Source: Stenotrophomonas maltophilia
GTDB lineage: Bacteria > Pseudomonadota > Gammaproteobacteria > Xanthomonadales > Xanthomonadaceae
DNA: 64,000 bases
Direction: 5' to 3'
Assembly: GCF_900186865.1 (NCBI RefSeq)
Contig: NZ_LT906480.1
Span: 1,816,001 to 1,880,000 of the forward strand
A program made the translations under genes and the position numbers. Below are positions 28,670-37,172 of this stretch, piece by piece; position 1 is the first letter of the stretch; each line of letters starts with the position of its first letter. The notes beneath the pieces were generated by a model, which saw only the letters and a list, made by a program, of their open reading frames with translations, had not been told where the DNA came from and did not search any database.

Positions 28670-29586
28670 CCAAGACGTCGCACCTGCTTCCCCTCAGCCT
28701 GGCCCTGTCCGCGGCATTGCTGCTCGGCGCCTGTTCCAGGGACGCGCCTGCGCCTGCACAGTCGCCTTCGGGCAAGGCCGGTGCAACCGCCGTCGGCAAG
28801 GTCGCGGTGGCGCGCGGCATCATCGACGTCGAGGGTGGCCTGATCGCGCTGGCACCGCCGGTGGATGGCTCGATCACCGCCGCACCGGTGAAGGAAGGCG
28901 CCACGGTGAAGAAGGGGCAGCTGCTGCTGTCGCTGGATGGTGCCTTGCTGCAGCAGGAGGTGGCGATGGCCAGCGCCGATCTCGCCTTGGCCAATGACCG
29001 CCTGAAGGGCAGTCAGGCGCAGCTGCGCGAACTGGAGCGCAACGCTACTCGCCTGTCCACGGGGGCCAGCGAAGGCGTGTCGTCCAATCAGCAGGCCGAT
29101 GCGGCCAAGCAGCAGCTGGCGGGTGTGCGCGCCGATGTCGACGTGGCCAGTGCGCAGGTCGACCTGGCCCAGCACAAGCTGGAACACGCCAGGCTGAAAC
29201 TGCAGCAGATGTCGCTGAGCGCGCCGGAAGCCGGCACCGTGGTCGGCCAGGTGCCTGGCCTTGGCGCATTCGTGCAGGCCGGCAAGCCGGCAATCTCCCT
29301 GCTGCCCGCGCGCCCGCTGCAGGTACGTGCCGAACTCAGCGCCGCCTACGCCGATGCCGTGCAGGTGGGCATGAAGGCTACTGTCGTGCCGGATAGCGAT
29401 GGCGCCGAGAACACCAGCACGCTGCCGTCTGCACGCGTGGTGCGCATCAGCCCTGTGTTCGCGCAGGCACGCCTGCCTGAAGATGCAGGGCGTGGCGTGG
29501 CCAAGGTGGTGGAGTGTGTACTGGAGTTCGATGGCGAGGCCAAGGCGCGCTTCGGCCAGCATGTGCGGGTGGAGTTCCGGAAGTAA
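28666..29586 (+). CDS. Membrane fusion (HlyD/DevB-like) lipoprotein of the ABC exporter
   Basis: A 306-residue protein with a lipoprotein signal (LLLGAC, Cys near residue 23), a biotinyl-lipoyl half motif (IALAPPVDGSITAAPVKEGA), a helical hairpin (about 95-180) rich in Ala/Gln/Leu, the second lipoyl half (MSLSAPEAGTVVGQVPGLG) and a beta-barrel. It bridges the permease and the OMF. With the three genes upstream it completes a four-gene exporter; the substrate is not apparent. Confidence 0.92.
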   Translation: MTKTSHLLPLSLALSAALLLGACSRDAPAPAQSPSGKAGATAVGKVAVARGIIDVEGGLIALAPPVDGSITAAPVKEGATVKKGQLLLSLDGALLQQEVAMASADLALANDRLKGSQAQLRELERNATRLSTGASEGVSSNQQADAAKQQLAGVRADVDVASAQVDLAQHKLEHARLKLQQMSLSAPEAGTVVGQVPGLGAFVQAGKPAISLLPARPLQVRAELSAAYADAVQVGMKATVVPDSDGAENTSTLPSARVVRISPVFAQARLPEDAGRGVAKVVECVLEFDGEAKARFGQHVRVEFRK

Positions 29587-29588
29587 GC

Positions 29589-30038
29589 CTAGTGCTGCGG
29601 CGGGGGCGCATCCGCGCGCCCTCGACGCCTGAGCGTCCGCCATGCGCTCACCGCCGACACCATGCACAGCGCCAGCAGCAGTCCCACGTCCAGCAGCAAC
29701 AACCACAGCAGATGCATGCCGTGTACCGGCGGCTGGTGCATGGCTGACAGCATCCACGGCACCGACCATGCCAGCAGCAGGGCGAAGGCGATCAGCAGGC
29801 GCAGCCACAGGCGTTTCAGTCTCCACGGCCGCACGATCAAGGCGGCCACCACCAGTTCGACGGTGCCCAGCAACGCGAACACGATGACGGTGCTGGTCGG
29901 GTAGGGCAGTTCGGCGCCCTCCATGTGATGCAGCAGCCAGTAGTCTGGTGTGAAGCCGGCATTGACCAGTGCGGCGATCAGCGCCAGCCAGGTCAACGCA
30001 ACCAGCAACCAGAACAGGCGGACGTAGCGTCTAGGCAT
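29589..30038 (-). CDS. Four-helix integral membrane protein, unknown function
   Basis: A 149-residue protein with four hydrophobic segments, starting MPRRYVRLFWLLVALTWLA at 30038. That start overlaps the upstream gene's stop by 8 bp. Between helices 1 and 2 is an extracytoplasmic loop (YWLLHHMEGAELPYPTS). It is convergent with the exporter operon (2 bp apart). I do not recognise the family. Confidence 0.65.
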   Translation of the reverse strand: MPRRYVRLFWLLVALTWLALIAALVNAGFTPDYWLLHHMEGAELPYPTSTVIVFALLGTVELVVAALIVRPWRLKRLWLRLLIAFALLLAWSVPWMLSAMHQPPVHGMHLLWLLLLDVGLLLALCMVSAVSAWRTLRRRGRADAPPPQH

Positions 30039-30432
30039 CGGCGGTGTCCGTGGTGGCAGGCAGGCGCTTGCGTGATGCATACCACGCGGAAATGGCGATC
30101 GCGGCCAGTGCCAGCAGGCCGGGCCCGAGGGTGAAGTACAGCAGGCGCAGCGGATGGTTGTGCATCAGTGTCCAACTCGCGAACGCCAGGGGAATCGCCA
30201 GCACCAGCAGCTTGGCAAACAGTGGCCGCAGCACCGCGATCAGCGGCTGGGCGCCAATGAACATCCAGAACAGATAGAACTGGGCGATGCCCAGGCCGAT
30301 GTCACGATGTGAAGCAAAGCCGAAATGGTCGCGATACCAGTTCATTCCCAGCGGTATCAGTGCCCAGTACAAGAGGGCTACCAGCAGATGCAGCAGCAGG
30401 GCGATCAACAGGGGGGTGCCGCGAAGGAGCAT
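30031..30432 (-). CDS. Integral membrane protein, unknown function
   Basis: A 133-residue protein with four hydrophobic segments and charged loops (NWYRDHFGFASHRDIG). It is translationally coupled to the next membrane gene through an 8-bp overlap (30031-30038), so the two probably act together. No domain is recognised. Confidence 0.65.
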   Translation of the reverse strand: MLLRGTPLLIALLLHLLVALLYWALIPLGMNWYRDHFGFASHRDIGLGIAQFYLFWMFIGAQPLIAVLRPLFAKLLVLAIPLAFASWTLMHNHPLRLLYFTLGPGLLALAAIAISAWYASRKRLPATTDTADA

Positions 30433-30501
30433 GGGCGAACGGGGCCGGGCGAGGCAGCGTACCCCACTGCGGACGTCCGTGACCGCATGATGTGAAGACT
30501 G

Positions 30502-30530
30502 TTGACGGCGTGAAGGAATTTGGACACAAT
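30502..30530 (+). promoter_or_regulatory. Promoter of tRNA-Gly copy 3
   Basis: TTGACG (30502-30507), 17 bp, CACAAT (30525-30530). The next ~30 bp closely match the leader of copy 2. Confidence 0.65.
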
Positions 30531-30562
30531 AGCGCTCCTTCGACGCAGGTCGAACGGAATCT

Positions 30563-30638
<76 letters not shown>

Positions 30639-30646
30639 GATTCTAC

Positions 30647-30672
30647 AGGGCCCCGGCAGGGGCCTTGTTTTT
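30647..30672 (+). terminator. Hairpin with T-rich tail after tRNA-Gly copy 3
   Basis: GGCCCC / GGGGCC with a GGCA loop followed by TTGTTTTT. Confidence 0.65.
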
Positions 30673-30780
30673 CTCCCGCCACGGCAAGGCGGGGCACGTT
30701 GGGCCACAAGGCTTTGCGCGCAGTCAGAAAGGTGAAATCGCTGGTGTGTTTTCCGGATTTCCGGTAGCATGTCGGCTTAC

Positions 30781-30856
<76 letters not shown>

Positions 30857-30922
30857 TGTTCCGACAGGCCCCATCATGGGGTTTTGTCTTGTCAGGGCCC
30901 AGTTCCTGGCGCGCAGTACGTT

Positions 30923-30996
30923 GGCCTCATGGCAGAGTGGCTATGCACCGGATTGCAAATCCGTTTACAGCGGTTCGATTCCGCTTGAGGCCTCCA
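30923..30996 (+). tRNA. tRNA-Cys (anticodon GCA)
   Basis: 74 bases with CCA encoded. The acceptor GGCCTCA pairs with TGAGGCC and the anticodon loop is ATTGCAAAT (GCA). It is probably co-transcribed with tRNA-Gly copy 4. Confidence 0.97.
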
Positions 30997-31000
30997 ATTG

Positions 31001-31029
31001 AAAAGCCCTGACTCCGGTCAGGGCTTTTT
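31001..31029 (+). terminator. Intrinsic terminator after tRNA-Cys
   Basis: A perfect stem AAAAGCCCTGAC / GTCAGGGCTTTT with a TCCG loop and a T-rich tail. Confidence 0.85.
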
Positions 31030-31094
31030 GTTTTTCTGCGGTCTGGAATGTGCTGTACGAGCGCTATGATCGGGTCTGGGCCTTAGCGGACTTC

Positions 31095-31454
31095 ATGCGG
31101 ATGACTCCCCGACACATCGTGGAAACCTGGATCGAGCGCTTCAACGCAGGCGATGCTGCTGGCCTGGCGGAGCTGTATCACCCCGACGCGATCAATCACC
31201 AGGTCACCCAGGACCCGATCAAGGGCCGCGATGCGATCCGTGCCACCTTCGAGCGTGAATTCAGCACTGCTGAAATGGTCTGCATTCCCGAAGTCATCCA
31301 TGAGGCCGGCAATGTCGCTGCGCTGGAATGGCGCGACCCTCTTGGCCTGCGTGGATGCGGCTTCTTCACGGTTGACGGAGGATTGATCACGTTCCAGCGC
31401 GGCTACTGGGACAAACTCTCGTTCCTGAAGATGCACGGTCTTCCGATCGAGTGA
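31095..31454 (+). CDS. SnoaL/NTF2-like domain protein
   Basis: About 119 residues starting MRMTPRHIVETWIERFN. The pattern WIERFNAGDAAGLAELYHPDAINH is the typical first helix and strand of the SnoaL-like (NTF2) fold, and it ends in the strand pattern ITFQRGYWDKLSF. It is probably a small binding or isomerase-like protein with an unknown ligand. Starts at 31095, 31101 or a GTG at 31050 are possible; I chose 31095 from the domain boundary, with only a weak ribosome site. Confidence 0.75.
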   Translation: MRMTPRHIVETWIERFNAGDAAGLAELYHPDAINHQVTQDPIKGRDAIRATFEREFSTAEMVCIPEVIHEAGNVAALEWRDPLGLRGCGFFTVDGGLITFQRGYWDKLSFLKMHGLPIE

Positions 31455-31503
31455 GCCGCAAGGCCGGGCGGCATCCGTGCCGCCTTGGTCGTGGCCTGAT
31501 GGG

Positions 31504-31908
31504 CTACAGCCTGGCCAGCGCCTGCACCGTGGCCTGCGTCAGCGGCTGGGGCAGAGCATCCCCGGCAAACCAGCCCAGCCCGGTCTGCACGCCCGGCTCC
31601 TGGATGGAAGCCTCGGCACCCGCAAGTGCCCGTGCCTCGTAGATAGGCGCGACCCAGTGCTGAGCAAGCGCCGGCTCGAAATGATCGGCCACGCACAGCA
31701 GGCGCAGCAGCTGCACTTCCAGGGCGGTCTCCTCGCGGACTTCGCGGACGACGGCAGCCTCCACCGTTTCCATCCAGTCGACTTTGCCGCCAGGCAGGCC
31801 CCAATGCCCGCGCTCCGGATCGCGTCCGCGCTGGATCAGCAGGATGCGGCCGTCGGCATCACGGACGACGGCGCCGCATCCAACGCGGGGAATCTGTAGT
31901 TCAGTCAT
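31504..31908 (-). CDS. Nudix hydrolase
   Basis: A 134-residue protein with a full Nudix box GGKVDWMETVEAAVVREVRE-ET (G-x5-E-x7-REVREE). It hydrolyses nucleoside-diphosphate-linked substrates; relatives with the N-terminal RVGCGAVV and IQRGRDPERGHWGLPGG include dCTP/8-oxo-dGTP and ADP-ribose-type hydrolases. The start at 31908 fits the domain start. It is divergent from a GNAT gene. Confidence 0.92.
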   Translation of the reverse strand: MTELQIPRVGCGAVVRDADGRILLIQRGRDPERGHWGLPGGKVDWMETVEAAVVREVREETALEVQLLRLLCVADHFEPALAQHWVAPIYEARALAGAEASIQEPGVQTGLGWFAGDALPQPLTQATVQALARL

Positions 31909-32015
31909 GGCGGTGAATGAAGAAGGGACGGTTTTCATTCTTGCATGCACGCCGCATCAGGCGAACCCGCGCTAGGCTGGGCACCTGTGCATCAACAACC
32001 TCGCGGGTGTGTCGC

Positions 32016-32513
32016 ATGGTCATCCGGCAACTTGGTGCTGACGACGCCGACATTCTCTGGCGGGCGCGGTTGCAGGCGCTTCGCGAGTCGCCCGCTGCGT
32101 TCCTGTCTACGCTGGCCGAGGCGCAGAATGAGACAGCAGACGTGATGCGAGCCCAGCTTGCTGATCCCGGCACGCGTTATTTCGGCGCTTTCATCGACGG
32201 CAAGCTTGCGGGCTTCCTGCGCTACGTACGCCCGATGCGGATGGCGCGACAGCATACGGCGGAAGTGCACAGTGTCCATGTGGGCACCGGCCACCGTGGC
32301 CAGGGTATCGCCCGCCAGCTTCTTCTTGCTGCGTTTGCATCTGCGCGCGCCGAGGGCATTGAATCGCTCACCCTCACGGTGCTGGAGGACAATGCTGCTG
32401 CGCGCGGGCTGTATGAATCGCTGGGTTTCAGCGTACTCGGCAGGGAGCCGCGCGCAGTCAAGCGCGAGGGCAGCTACACGGATATCGTCTCGTACTGGAT
32501 CACACTGCACTGA
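32016..32513 (+). CDS. GNAT-family N-acetyltransferase
   Basis: A 165-residue protein. The acetyl-CoA loop VHVGTGHRGQGIARQLL (R-G-x-G-I-A), then LTVLEDNAAARGLYESLGF, are the A and B motifs of GNATs. Start MVIRQLGADDA at 32016. The substrate is unknown. Confidence 0.9.
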   Translation: MVIRQLGADDADILWRARLQALRESPAAFLSTLAEAQNETADVMRAQLADPGTRYFGAFIDGKLAGFLRYVRPMRMARQHTAEVHSVHVGTGHRGQGIARQLLLAAFASARAEGIESLTLTVLEDNAAARGLYESLGFSVLGREPRAVKREGSYTDIVSYWITLH

Positions 32514-32591
32514 CAGTGAAACGTTGCCGCGGGCACGGTCATGTTTCCGTGGCACGATGAGGCTGGACACCGGTTCCAGGAAGACAGGGCA

Positions 32592-33101
32592 ATGCACGTT
32601 CAGGTATCCAGCAGGGAGCGCGTAGCGCCGCAACACCGTCAGCAGGCGGTGGATCTGCTCCGCCAGGCTTTCCCGGACATGCAGGGCGAGGGCTACGCCA
32701 TCCCGGGGCCGGTCGCTCTGGTCCTGGCGATGGGAGGTGATCAGGTTGTCGCACATCTCGCGCTGTACGAACGCAACGTACTGCTGGACGGCGAGCCGGA
32801 ACGCATGGGCTTGATTGGCGGCGTGGTGGTGCGTGCCGACGTTCGCCGGCAGGGCATTGCCTCGCGGTTGATCGAAGCGGCCCATGCAGAGCTGCGCCGG
32901 CACGGTATCGATTTCGCCGTGCTGTTCGCCCTGGATCATCGGCACTATGCCTCTGCGGGCTATGTACCGATGCAGAACGAGACCTGCTTCATTGAAGACG
33001 GCCACGTACGCAGGTTCGTCTACCGCGGCGGCATGGTGGCCACGCTGGGAGCGCGCCGCTGGACCACGGCCTTGCTCGATCTGCAGGGCGAAACGGTCTG
33101 A
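32592..33101 (+). CDS. GNAT-family N-acetyltransferase
   Basis: A 169-residue protein. IGGVVVRADVRRQGIASRLIEAA is motif A, and later residues (FALDHRHYASAGYVPMQ) form the motif B region. The ATG at 32592 has GGAAG 9 bases upstream. It follows another GNAT gene by 78 bp but differs from it in sequence, so it is not a recent duplicate. Confidence 0.88.
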   Translation: MHVQVSSRERVAPQHRQQAVDLLRQAFPDMQGEGYAIPGPVALVLAMGGDQVVAHLALYERNVLLDGEPERMGLIGGVVVRADVRRQGIASRLIEAAHAELRRHGIDFAVLFALDHRHYASAGYVPMQNETCFIEDGHVRRFVYRGGMVATLGARRWTTALLDLQGETV

Positions 33102-33175
33102 ACGGCGCCAGCGTGCAGTCGCCACCAAACCACCGTATCGTGGCGGTTGTCCAATGAACCAGGGAGCGGTGCAGG

Positions 33176-33721
33176 ATGAAGGGGAAGGTAGTGATGGCGA
33201 TGATGCTGCTGGGGTGTTTCCCGCTGGCATCGGCCCAGGTCTACAAGTGCAAGGGCGCTTCCGGTGAAACGGTATACAGCCAGAATCCCTGTGCTGCCGG
33301 CGCTGAACCCATGAAGCTGCGTTCCAGCCGTTCCTCCACGGAAACGGCGGGGGAGGCATCGAACCGCGCGGCGGTGTACCAGAACACCGAACTGGCCGAC
33401 GCCGGTATCGCCGAGCGCAACTGCGTGCAGGGCGAGCGCTCGCGCATCTACGGTCCGCTGGAGTCGCGCAGCCAGCAGATCGGTCGGCAGATCGCCGAGT
33501 TGAACCGGCAGATGGCCGCGTCGAGCAACAACCTGGCCGGCGCAACCCGTGACTCGGGCATCCGTGCGCAGATTGCCAGCCTGCAGCAATCGTTGAGTGC
33601 CGAGCGGATGGCGGCGGATACACAGATGGCGAGTGCGCGCGAACAGTGCGCCTCGACCCGGCGTGAACGCGAGCGTTCGGTGCGCGACAAGTTCAGCAAC
33701 GTACCCGCGGGTACGCCATGA
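33176..33721 (+). CDS. Exported DUF4124-containing protein
   Basis: A 181-residue protein with a signal peptide (cleavage after ASA) followed at once by the DUF4124 pattern QVYKCKGASGETVYSQNPC, then a Ser-rich linker and a coiled-coil region (about 95-150, QIGRQIAELNRQMAASSNNL). Two further Cys are in the C-terminal half. Periplasmic; function unknown. GGAT-GA spacing before the ATG (CAGGATGAAG) supports the start at 33176. Confidence 0.85.
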   Translation: MKGKVVMAMMLLGCFPLASAQVYKCKGASGETVYSQNPCAAGAEPMKLRSSRSSTETAGEASNRAAVYQNTELADAGIAERNCVQGERSRIYGPLESRSQQIGRQIAELNRQMAASSNNLAGATRDSGIRAQIASLQQSLSAERMAADTQMASAREQCASTRRERERSVRDKFSNVPAGTP

Positions 33722-33731
33722 GTCGTTCCCG

Positions 33732-34373
33732 CTAGGCGGGAAGGCGCATGGGTGTCTCCGCACGGAAGTTGCGCCCGACCGGCGCGCTCACGCCCAGGTA
33801 GTGCCGGAACAGGTAGATCAGCGGTTTCCAGCGCGCCACATCGATGTGCTGGGTGCCGTCCACGGTGATGTCTTCGTGCGCATGCACGCAGCGGATGCGG
33901 CCTTCGACGATCACGAAGCCCTGGCCATCATCCTCGCCGGGTGGATGCATCGCCATGACGGTGGCCTCCACCTGCAGCGGGCACTCGGCAATGGCCATCG
34001 GAGCAACATGCGTCGACACGACGGCAGTGAATCCGCCCAGTGCGAACTTGTCGCGCACGTACACGTAGCCCATCGCCTGCTTGGCGGTCGGCACCGGGTT
34101 ACAGCCGGTTGCCCGCGCGATCGCCTCGACCTGTGCGGCCTGCGCGGATAAGGGGAAGTTCAGCACGCACTCGTTGCGCAGTTGCAGGTTGCGATAGCCC
34201 TGGCCCTGCGTACCGAGACCCAGCACTACCCGGTTGCCCAGCGCCCAGAACGAAGAAAGCGGGCTGATGTTGCTGCTGCCATCGTCATTCAACGTGGTCA
34301 TCAGCAGCACGGGCGTGCCTGGGTACAGGACCGAAGGGATGATGCGGCGGCGATGGATCGAAGCGGTCTTCAC
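33732..34373 (-). CDS. Flavin reductase family protein (FMN-binding split barrel)
   Basis: About 213 residues. RRRIIPSVLYPGTPVLLMTT and NISPLSSFWALGNRVVLGLG match the flavoredoxin/flavin reductase fold; later ECPLQVEATV and the C-terminal RWKPLIYLFRHYLG fit. There is no ATG close to the domain start; the in-frame GTG at 34373, with GAGA upstream, gives a sensible N-terminus, while the longer open frame upstream has no coding character. It is divergent (about 90-100 bp) from the ArsR-type regulator pseudogene, probably its original regulator. Confidence 0.82.
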   Translation of the reverse strand: MKTASIHRRRIIPSVLYPGTPVLLMTTLNDDGSSNISPLSSFWALGNRVVLGLGTQGQGYRNLQLRNECVLNFPLSAQAAQVEAIARATGCNPVPTAKQAMGYVYVRDKFALGGFTAVVSTHVAPMAIAECPLQVEATVMAMHPPGEDDGQGFVIVEGRIRCVHAHEDITVDGTQHIDVARWKPLIYLFRHYLGVSAPVGRNFRAETPMRLPA

Positions 34374-34476
34374 GGCAGGTCTCGCGGTTGCGGGCGAGCA
34401 CTGTGCCGCGCAGTCGGCTGCTGACGCTTCGGCCTGCATCGAACTGTTGGCAGATGACGGCATGCCACAATGGGGC

Positions 34477-35181
34477 ATGGTCCACACCTCCGGTTCCCTT
34501 GTCAGTGTCGGTGCCCTGGTCGGGGACCAGGCGCGTGCCGCCATGCTGCTGCAGTTGATGGATGGACGGGCCTACACCGCGATGGAGCTGGCGCGCGTGG
34601 CCGGGGTAACGCCGCAGACGGCGAGCACGCACCTGCGCAGGCTGGTCGAGGGCGACCTGCTGGTGGCGGTGGCGCAGGGGCGTCATCGCTACCACCGGCT
34701 GGCATCAAACGAGGTGGCAGAGATGCTCGAAGGCATCCTGCGCGTGGCCGACCGTACCCCTTCCTGTACCGCTGCGGCCGCGCGCAGCATGCCTGCACTG
34801 CGCGAGGCGCGTTCCTGCTATCGGCACCTGGCCGGCGTGCACGCGGTCGCCATCACCGATCGCCTGCTGCAGGCGGGGCATGTACTGCCATGCGAAGGGC
34901 ATTGGTAGATCAGCGCTGGAGGCGCCGCATTCCTTGCCGGACTGGGCCTGCCGTTGCGCGAGCTCCTGCAGCAGCCGGTGGCGGCCAACCCGGCGCGCTA
35001 CTGCCGTGGCTGCCTGGACTGCACCGAACGGCGGCCACACCTGGCAGGGCTGGTCGGTGAGGCGATGCTGGACAGTTTCGTGAACAACGATTGGCTGCGG
35101 CGCGTCGAGGGCCGGCGCGAACTGCGGCTGACGCCACCCGGGCGCGAGGCGTTGTGGCGGCTCTTCAACCTGGCGACCTGA
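34477..35181 (+). pseudogene. ArsR-family HTH regulator with an in-frame TAG
   Basis: The N-terminal part is an ArsR winged helix (ALVGDQARAAMLLQLMDGRA; ELARVAGVTPQTASTHLRRL). After 143 residues the frame hits TAG at 34906-34908. Reading straight through without a frame change restores the family C-terminus: AFLAGLGLPLRELL, the Cys-rich CRGCLDCTERRPHLAG and LTPPGREAL, ending at 35181 (234 residues total). A CAG-to-TAG or TGG-to-TAG change would explain it. The first half alone still encodes the DNA-binding domain, so a truncated protein might bind DNA. It is divergent from a flavin reductase gene. ATG 34462 is an alternative start. Confidence 0.75.
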
Positions 35182-35305
35182 GCGGCGCGGCCAGTCTCAG
35201 TCACCCGCGACATGGCAAGGCGTTATGGTCGAGTTCCACGTCTCAGGGAGCTGCAATGGCGAGCAAGGACATCACGGGTCGCTTCGGGCACGGAGCGAAT
35301 CGGAA

Positions 35306-35575
35306 ATGAGCAAAATCATGGCAGATGTGCGTTGGCTGACCTTTCGGTTGAAGAACGGGCAATCCATCGGCCCGGAGCGGCTGAAGGACGGATGGGTGAT
35401 TGCCTCGGAAACCGCCCGCTGCGAGGTCCGCCGCGAGCATATCGAGGGATCGGGCCTGGTGTACGCCCTGTATGCGCCGGCCAACCTGGCCTCACCGCGG
35501 CGCGCGGAAATGCGCATGCGCGAATTCCTGATGAGCTCGGGCTACACCTTCACGATGGGCACGCTGGGCGGCTGA
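35306..35575 (+). CDS. Small hypothetical protein (89 residues)
   Basis: MSKIMADVRWLTFRLKNGQSI, then a short soluble protein ending FTMGTLGG. There is no signal, membrane segment or recognised domain. The start at 35306 is uncertain (35318 also possible). Codon use is similar to that of the neighbours. Confidence 0.45.
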   Translation: MSKIMADVRWLTFRLKNGQSIGPERLKDGWVIASETARCEVRREHIEGSGLVYALYAPANLASPRRAEMRMREFLMSSGYTFTMGTLGG

Positions 35576-35815
35576 TCCCCGCCTGCTGCGGCTGCGGGCG
35601 CACGGCCAAGACCTGGCCGAGCGCGCCGATCTGACCGCGCGCATCGAGCAGCACTGTGCTGGTCGGCCGACACCCGGGTGGCCAAACGGCACCGACATGT
35701 CGAAGCCCAGCCACTCGCCTTCGGGCATGCCGAACAGGTGCGCGGTCAGATCGAGGGGAGGCGGCACATGCTGCGCGGGTCCCTGCACCGTAAGCGTTGC
35801 CAGCCTGGCGGACAC
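35550..35815 (-). pseudogene. Possible remnant of an acyl-CoA thioesterase-like gene, frameshifted
   Basis: On the minus strand a frame from about 35815 reads DLTAHLFGMPEGEWLGFDMS and VPFGHPGV; after a one-base shift near 35660 a second frame reads STVLLDARGQIGALGQVLAV. Together these resemble the C-terminal end of thioesterase-superfamily (4HBT_3-like) proteins. The N-terminal two thirds are absent, and the 3' part overlaps the small gene on the plus strand. It is probably a dead fragment; recognition is by eye only. Confidence 0.38.
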
Positions 35816-35834
35816 GTTTCGCTACGCGATGGAC

Positions 35835-36920
35835 TCAGCGTTGCACTGTCTTCAAGGCATCGACAACCTGTGCTTCAGAGAAGCCACAATGTCCTTCGCC
35901 CACCGATGGCAGTACCCGTGGCGCTGGCCGCGCACCGGCGTGTGCGGCCAACTGCGGATACACCGTCTGCATGTGCGGCACGATGGTCGGGTCGTTGTGG
36001 TTGAACTGGATCACCAGCGGGCGCTGCAGTGCGCCGGTCAGCGCCAGCGTCGCGCGCACCCTGGCCTGCGCGGCAGGTACAGCATCGATGCGCCGCACCC
36101 CGGCGTTGAATGCGGCGTCATCGCCGAAGCCGCTGTAGACCATGCCCCTGTTGCCGACCGGCATGCCACCGCTGCGTGTGGCCAGCTCGTGCAGGACCAA
36201 GGCGTGCAGGCTGATCGTGCCGGCCACTTCATCGGGGGAAACCTGCAGCCGCTGCGCCAGCAACGCGGCATGCGCCGGGTCGCGTTGCAGCGCGGTGGCG
36301 ATGCCCTGGTAAAGCTCGCTCTGGGGCAGCATGGCTGCTTCGCGCGACGCCAACCCGGTGACCGGCAGCCCCTCAGCCTTGGGGAAGAAATAATCGAACG
36401 CGACCAGTGTGGTCAGCAGGTCGGCTGCGATCTGTTCGCCACTGAGATTGGCGCCGCACAGCGACACACCACCGGCATAGTGCTGCGGGAAAAGCTCGAG
36501 GCTGCCAATGGTTACGGCACCACCCATCGAGAAGCCCAGCATCCAGGTGTGTCGCACGCGCTTGAGTTCACCCAGGGCATGCTGTCGCAGGTGTTCCATG
36601 TCGGTGATCGCCTCGGCCACCGCCCAGCCTTGGCTGGAATACGCGCTCTGCGCGACGGCGTAGCCCGCGCCCAGCAGTGCTGCGGTGCTGTCACCGGCGG
36701 CCATCGGCGTGGTGCGTGGCACGCCCACGGGCTCATAGCCATGGGCCAGCATCACCAGGTCGCCGTTCCAGTCTGCCGGTACATCCAGCCGCCAGGGGGC
36801 GCCCTGCAGCTCGCCGCTGAGCGTGCGTGGTGCCGTGGTTGGTGCTGCCAGCGATGCCGTCGAAGCATGCAGCAGGCCAAGGGCGAGGGCACATCGAAGC
36901 AAGGGGCGCATCGTGGTCAT
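35835..36920 (-). CDS. Exported alpha/beta hydrolase
   Basis: A 361-residue protein with a Sec signal peptide (cleavage after SLA). LVMLAHGYEPVG is the oxyanion-hole region, TWMLGFSMGGAV the nucleophile elbow (Ser in G-F-S-M-G), QFNHNDPTIVP the Asp region and SVGEGHCGF the His region. It is probably a periplasmic or secreted esterase/lipase or peptidase-like hydrolase with unknown substrate. ATG 36911 (MRPLLRC) is an alternative start. Confidence 0.85.
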   Translation of the reverse strand: MTTMRPLLRCALALGLLHASTASLAAPTTAPRTLSGELQGAPWRLDVPADWNGDLVMLAHGYEPVGVPRTTPMAAGDSTAALLGAGYAVAQSAYSSQGWAVAEAITDMEHLRQHALGELKRVRHTWMLGFSMGGAVTIGSLELFPQHYAGGVSLCGANLSGEQIAADLLTTLVAFDYFFPKAEGLPVTGLASREAAMLPQSELYQGIATALQRDPAHAALLAQRLQVSPDEVAGTISLHALVLHELATRSGGMPVGNRGMVYSGFGDDAAFNAGVRRIDAVPAAQARVRATLALTGALQRPLVIQFNHNDPTIVPHMQTVYPQLAAHAGARPAPRVLPSVGEGHCGFSEAQVVDALKTVQR

Positions 36921-37172
36921 TCCATGCGGGAATGGCGCAGAGCATAGAGGCCAGCGGAATGTTGCGCGCGCTGCACTGCCGCAGGGGATTGCGGGCCGTA
37001 CAGGCGGCGCTCTACGCTGGTGGCATGGCTCCGCACGTCACCGCGTCGATTATCCGCATTCCCCAAGGGAAGGCGGGGTAGCGCGCGGTCGTCACGGCCC
37101 TGCAACCCGCCCGGGAAGGCGGATTGCATGCAGCGCTCTCCCGGGAACTGGAATCCACCGAGGAGATCGCAG

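Noticed and set aside
31917..32015. N-terminal extension (33 codons) of the GNAT gene at 32016.
   Set aside because: The extension is Arg-rich and without similarity, and the GNAT domain starts right at the internal ATG.
34374..34544. Longer N-terminus of the flavin reductase, using ATG 34544.
   Set aside because: It would overlap the divergent regulator gene and has no similarity to the split-barrel fold; the GTG at 34373 suits the domain.
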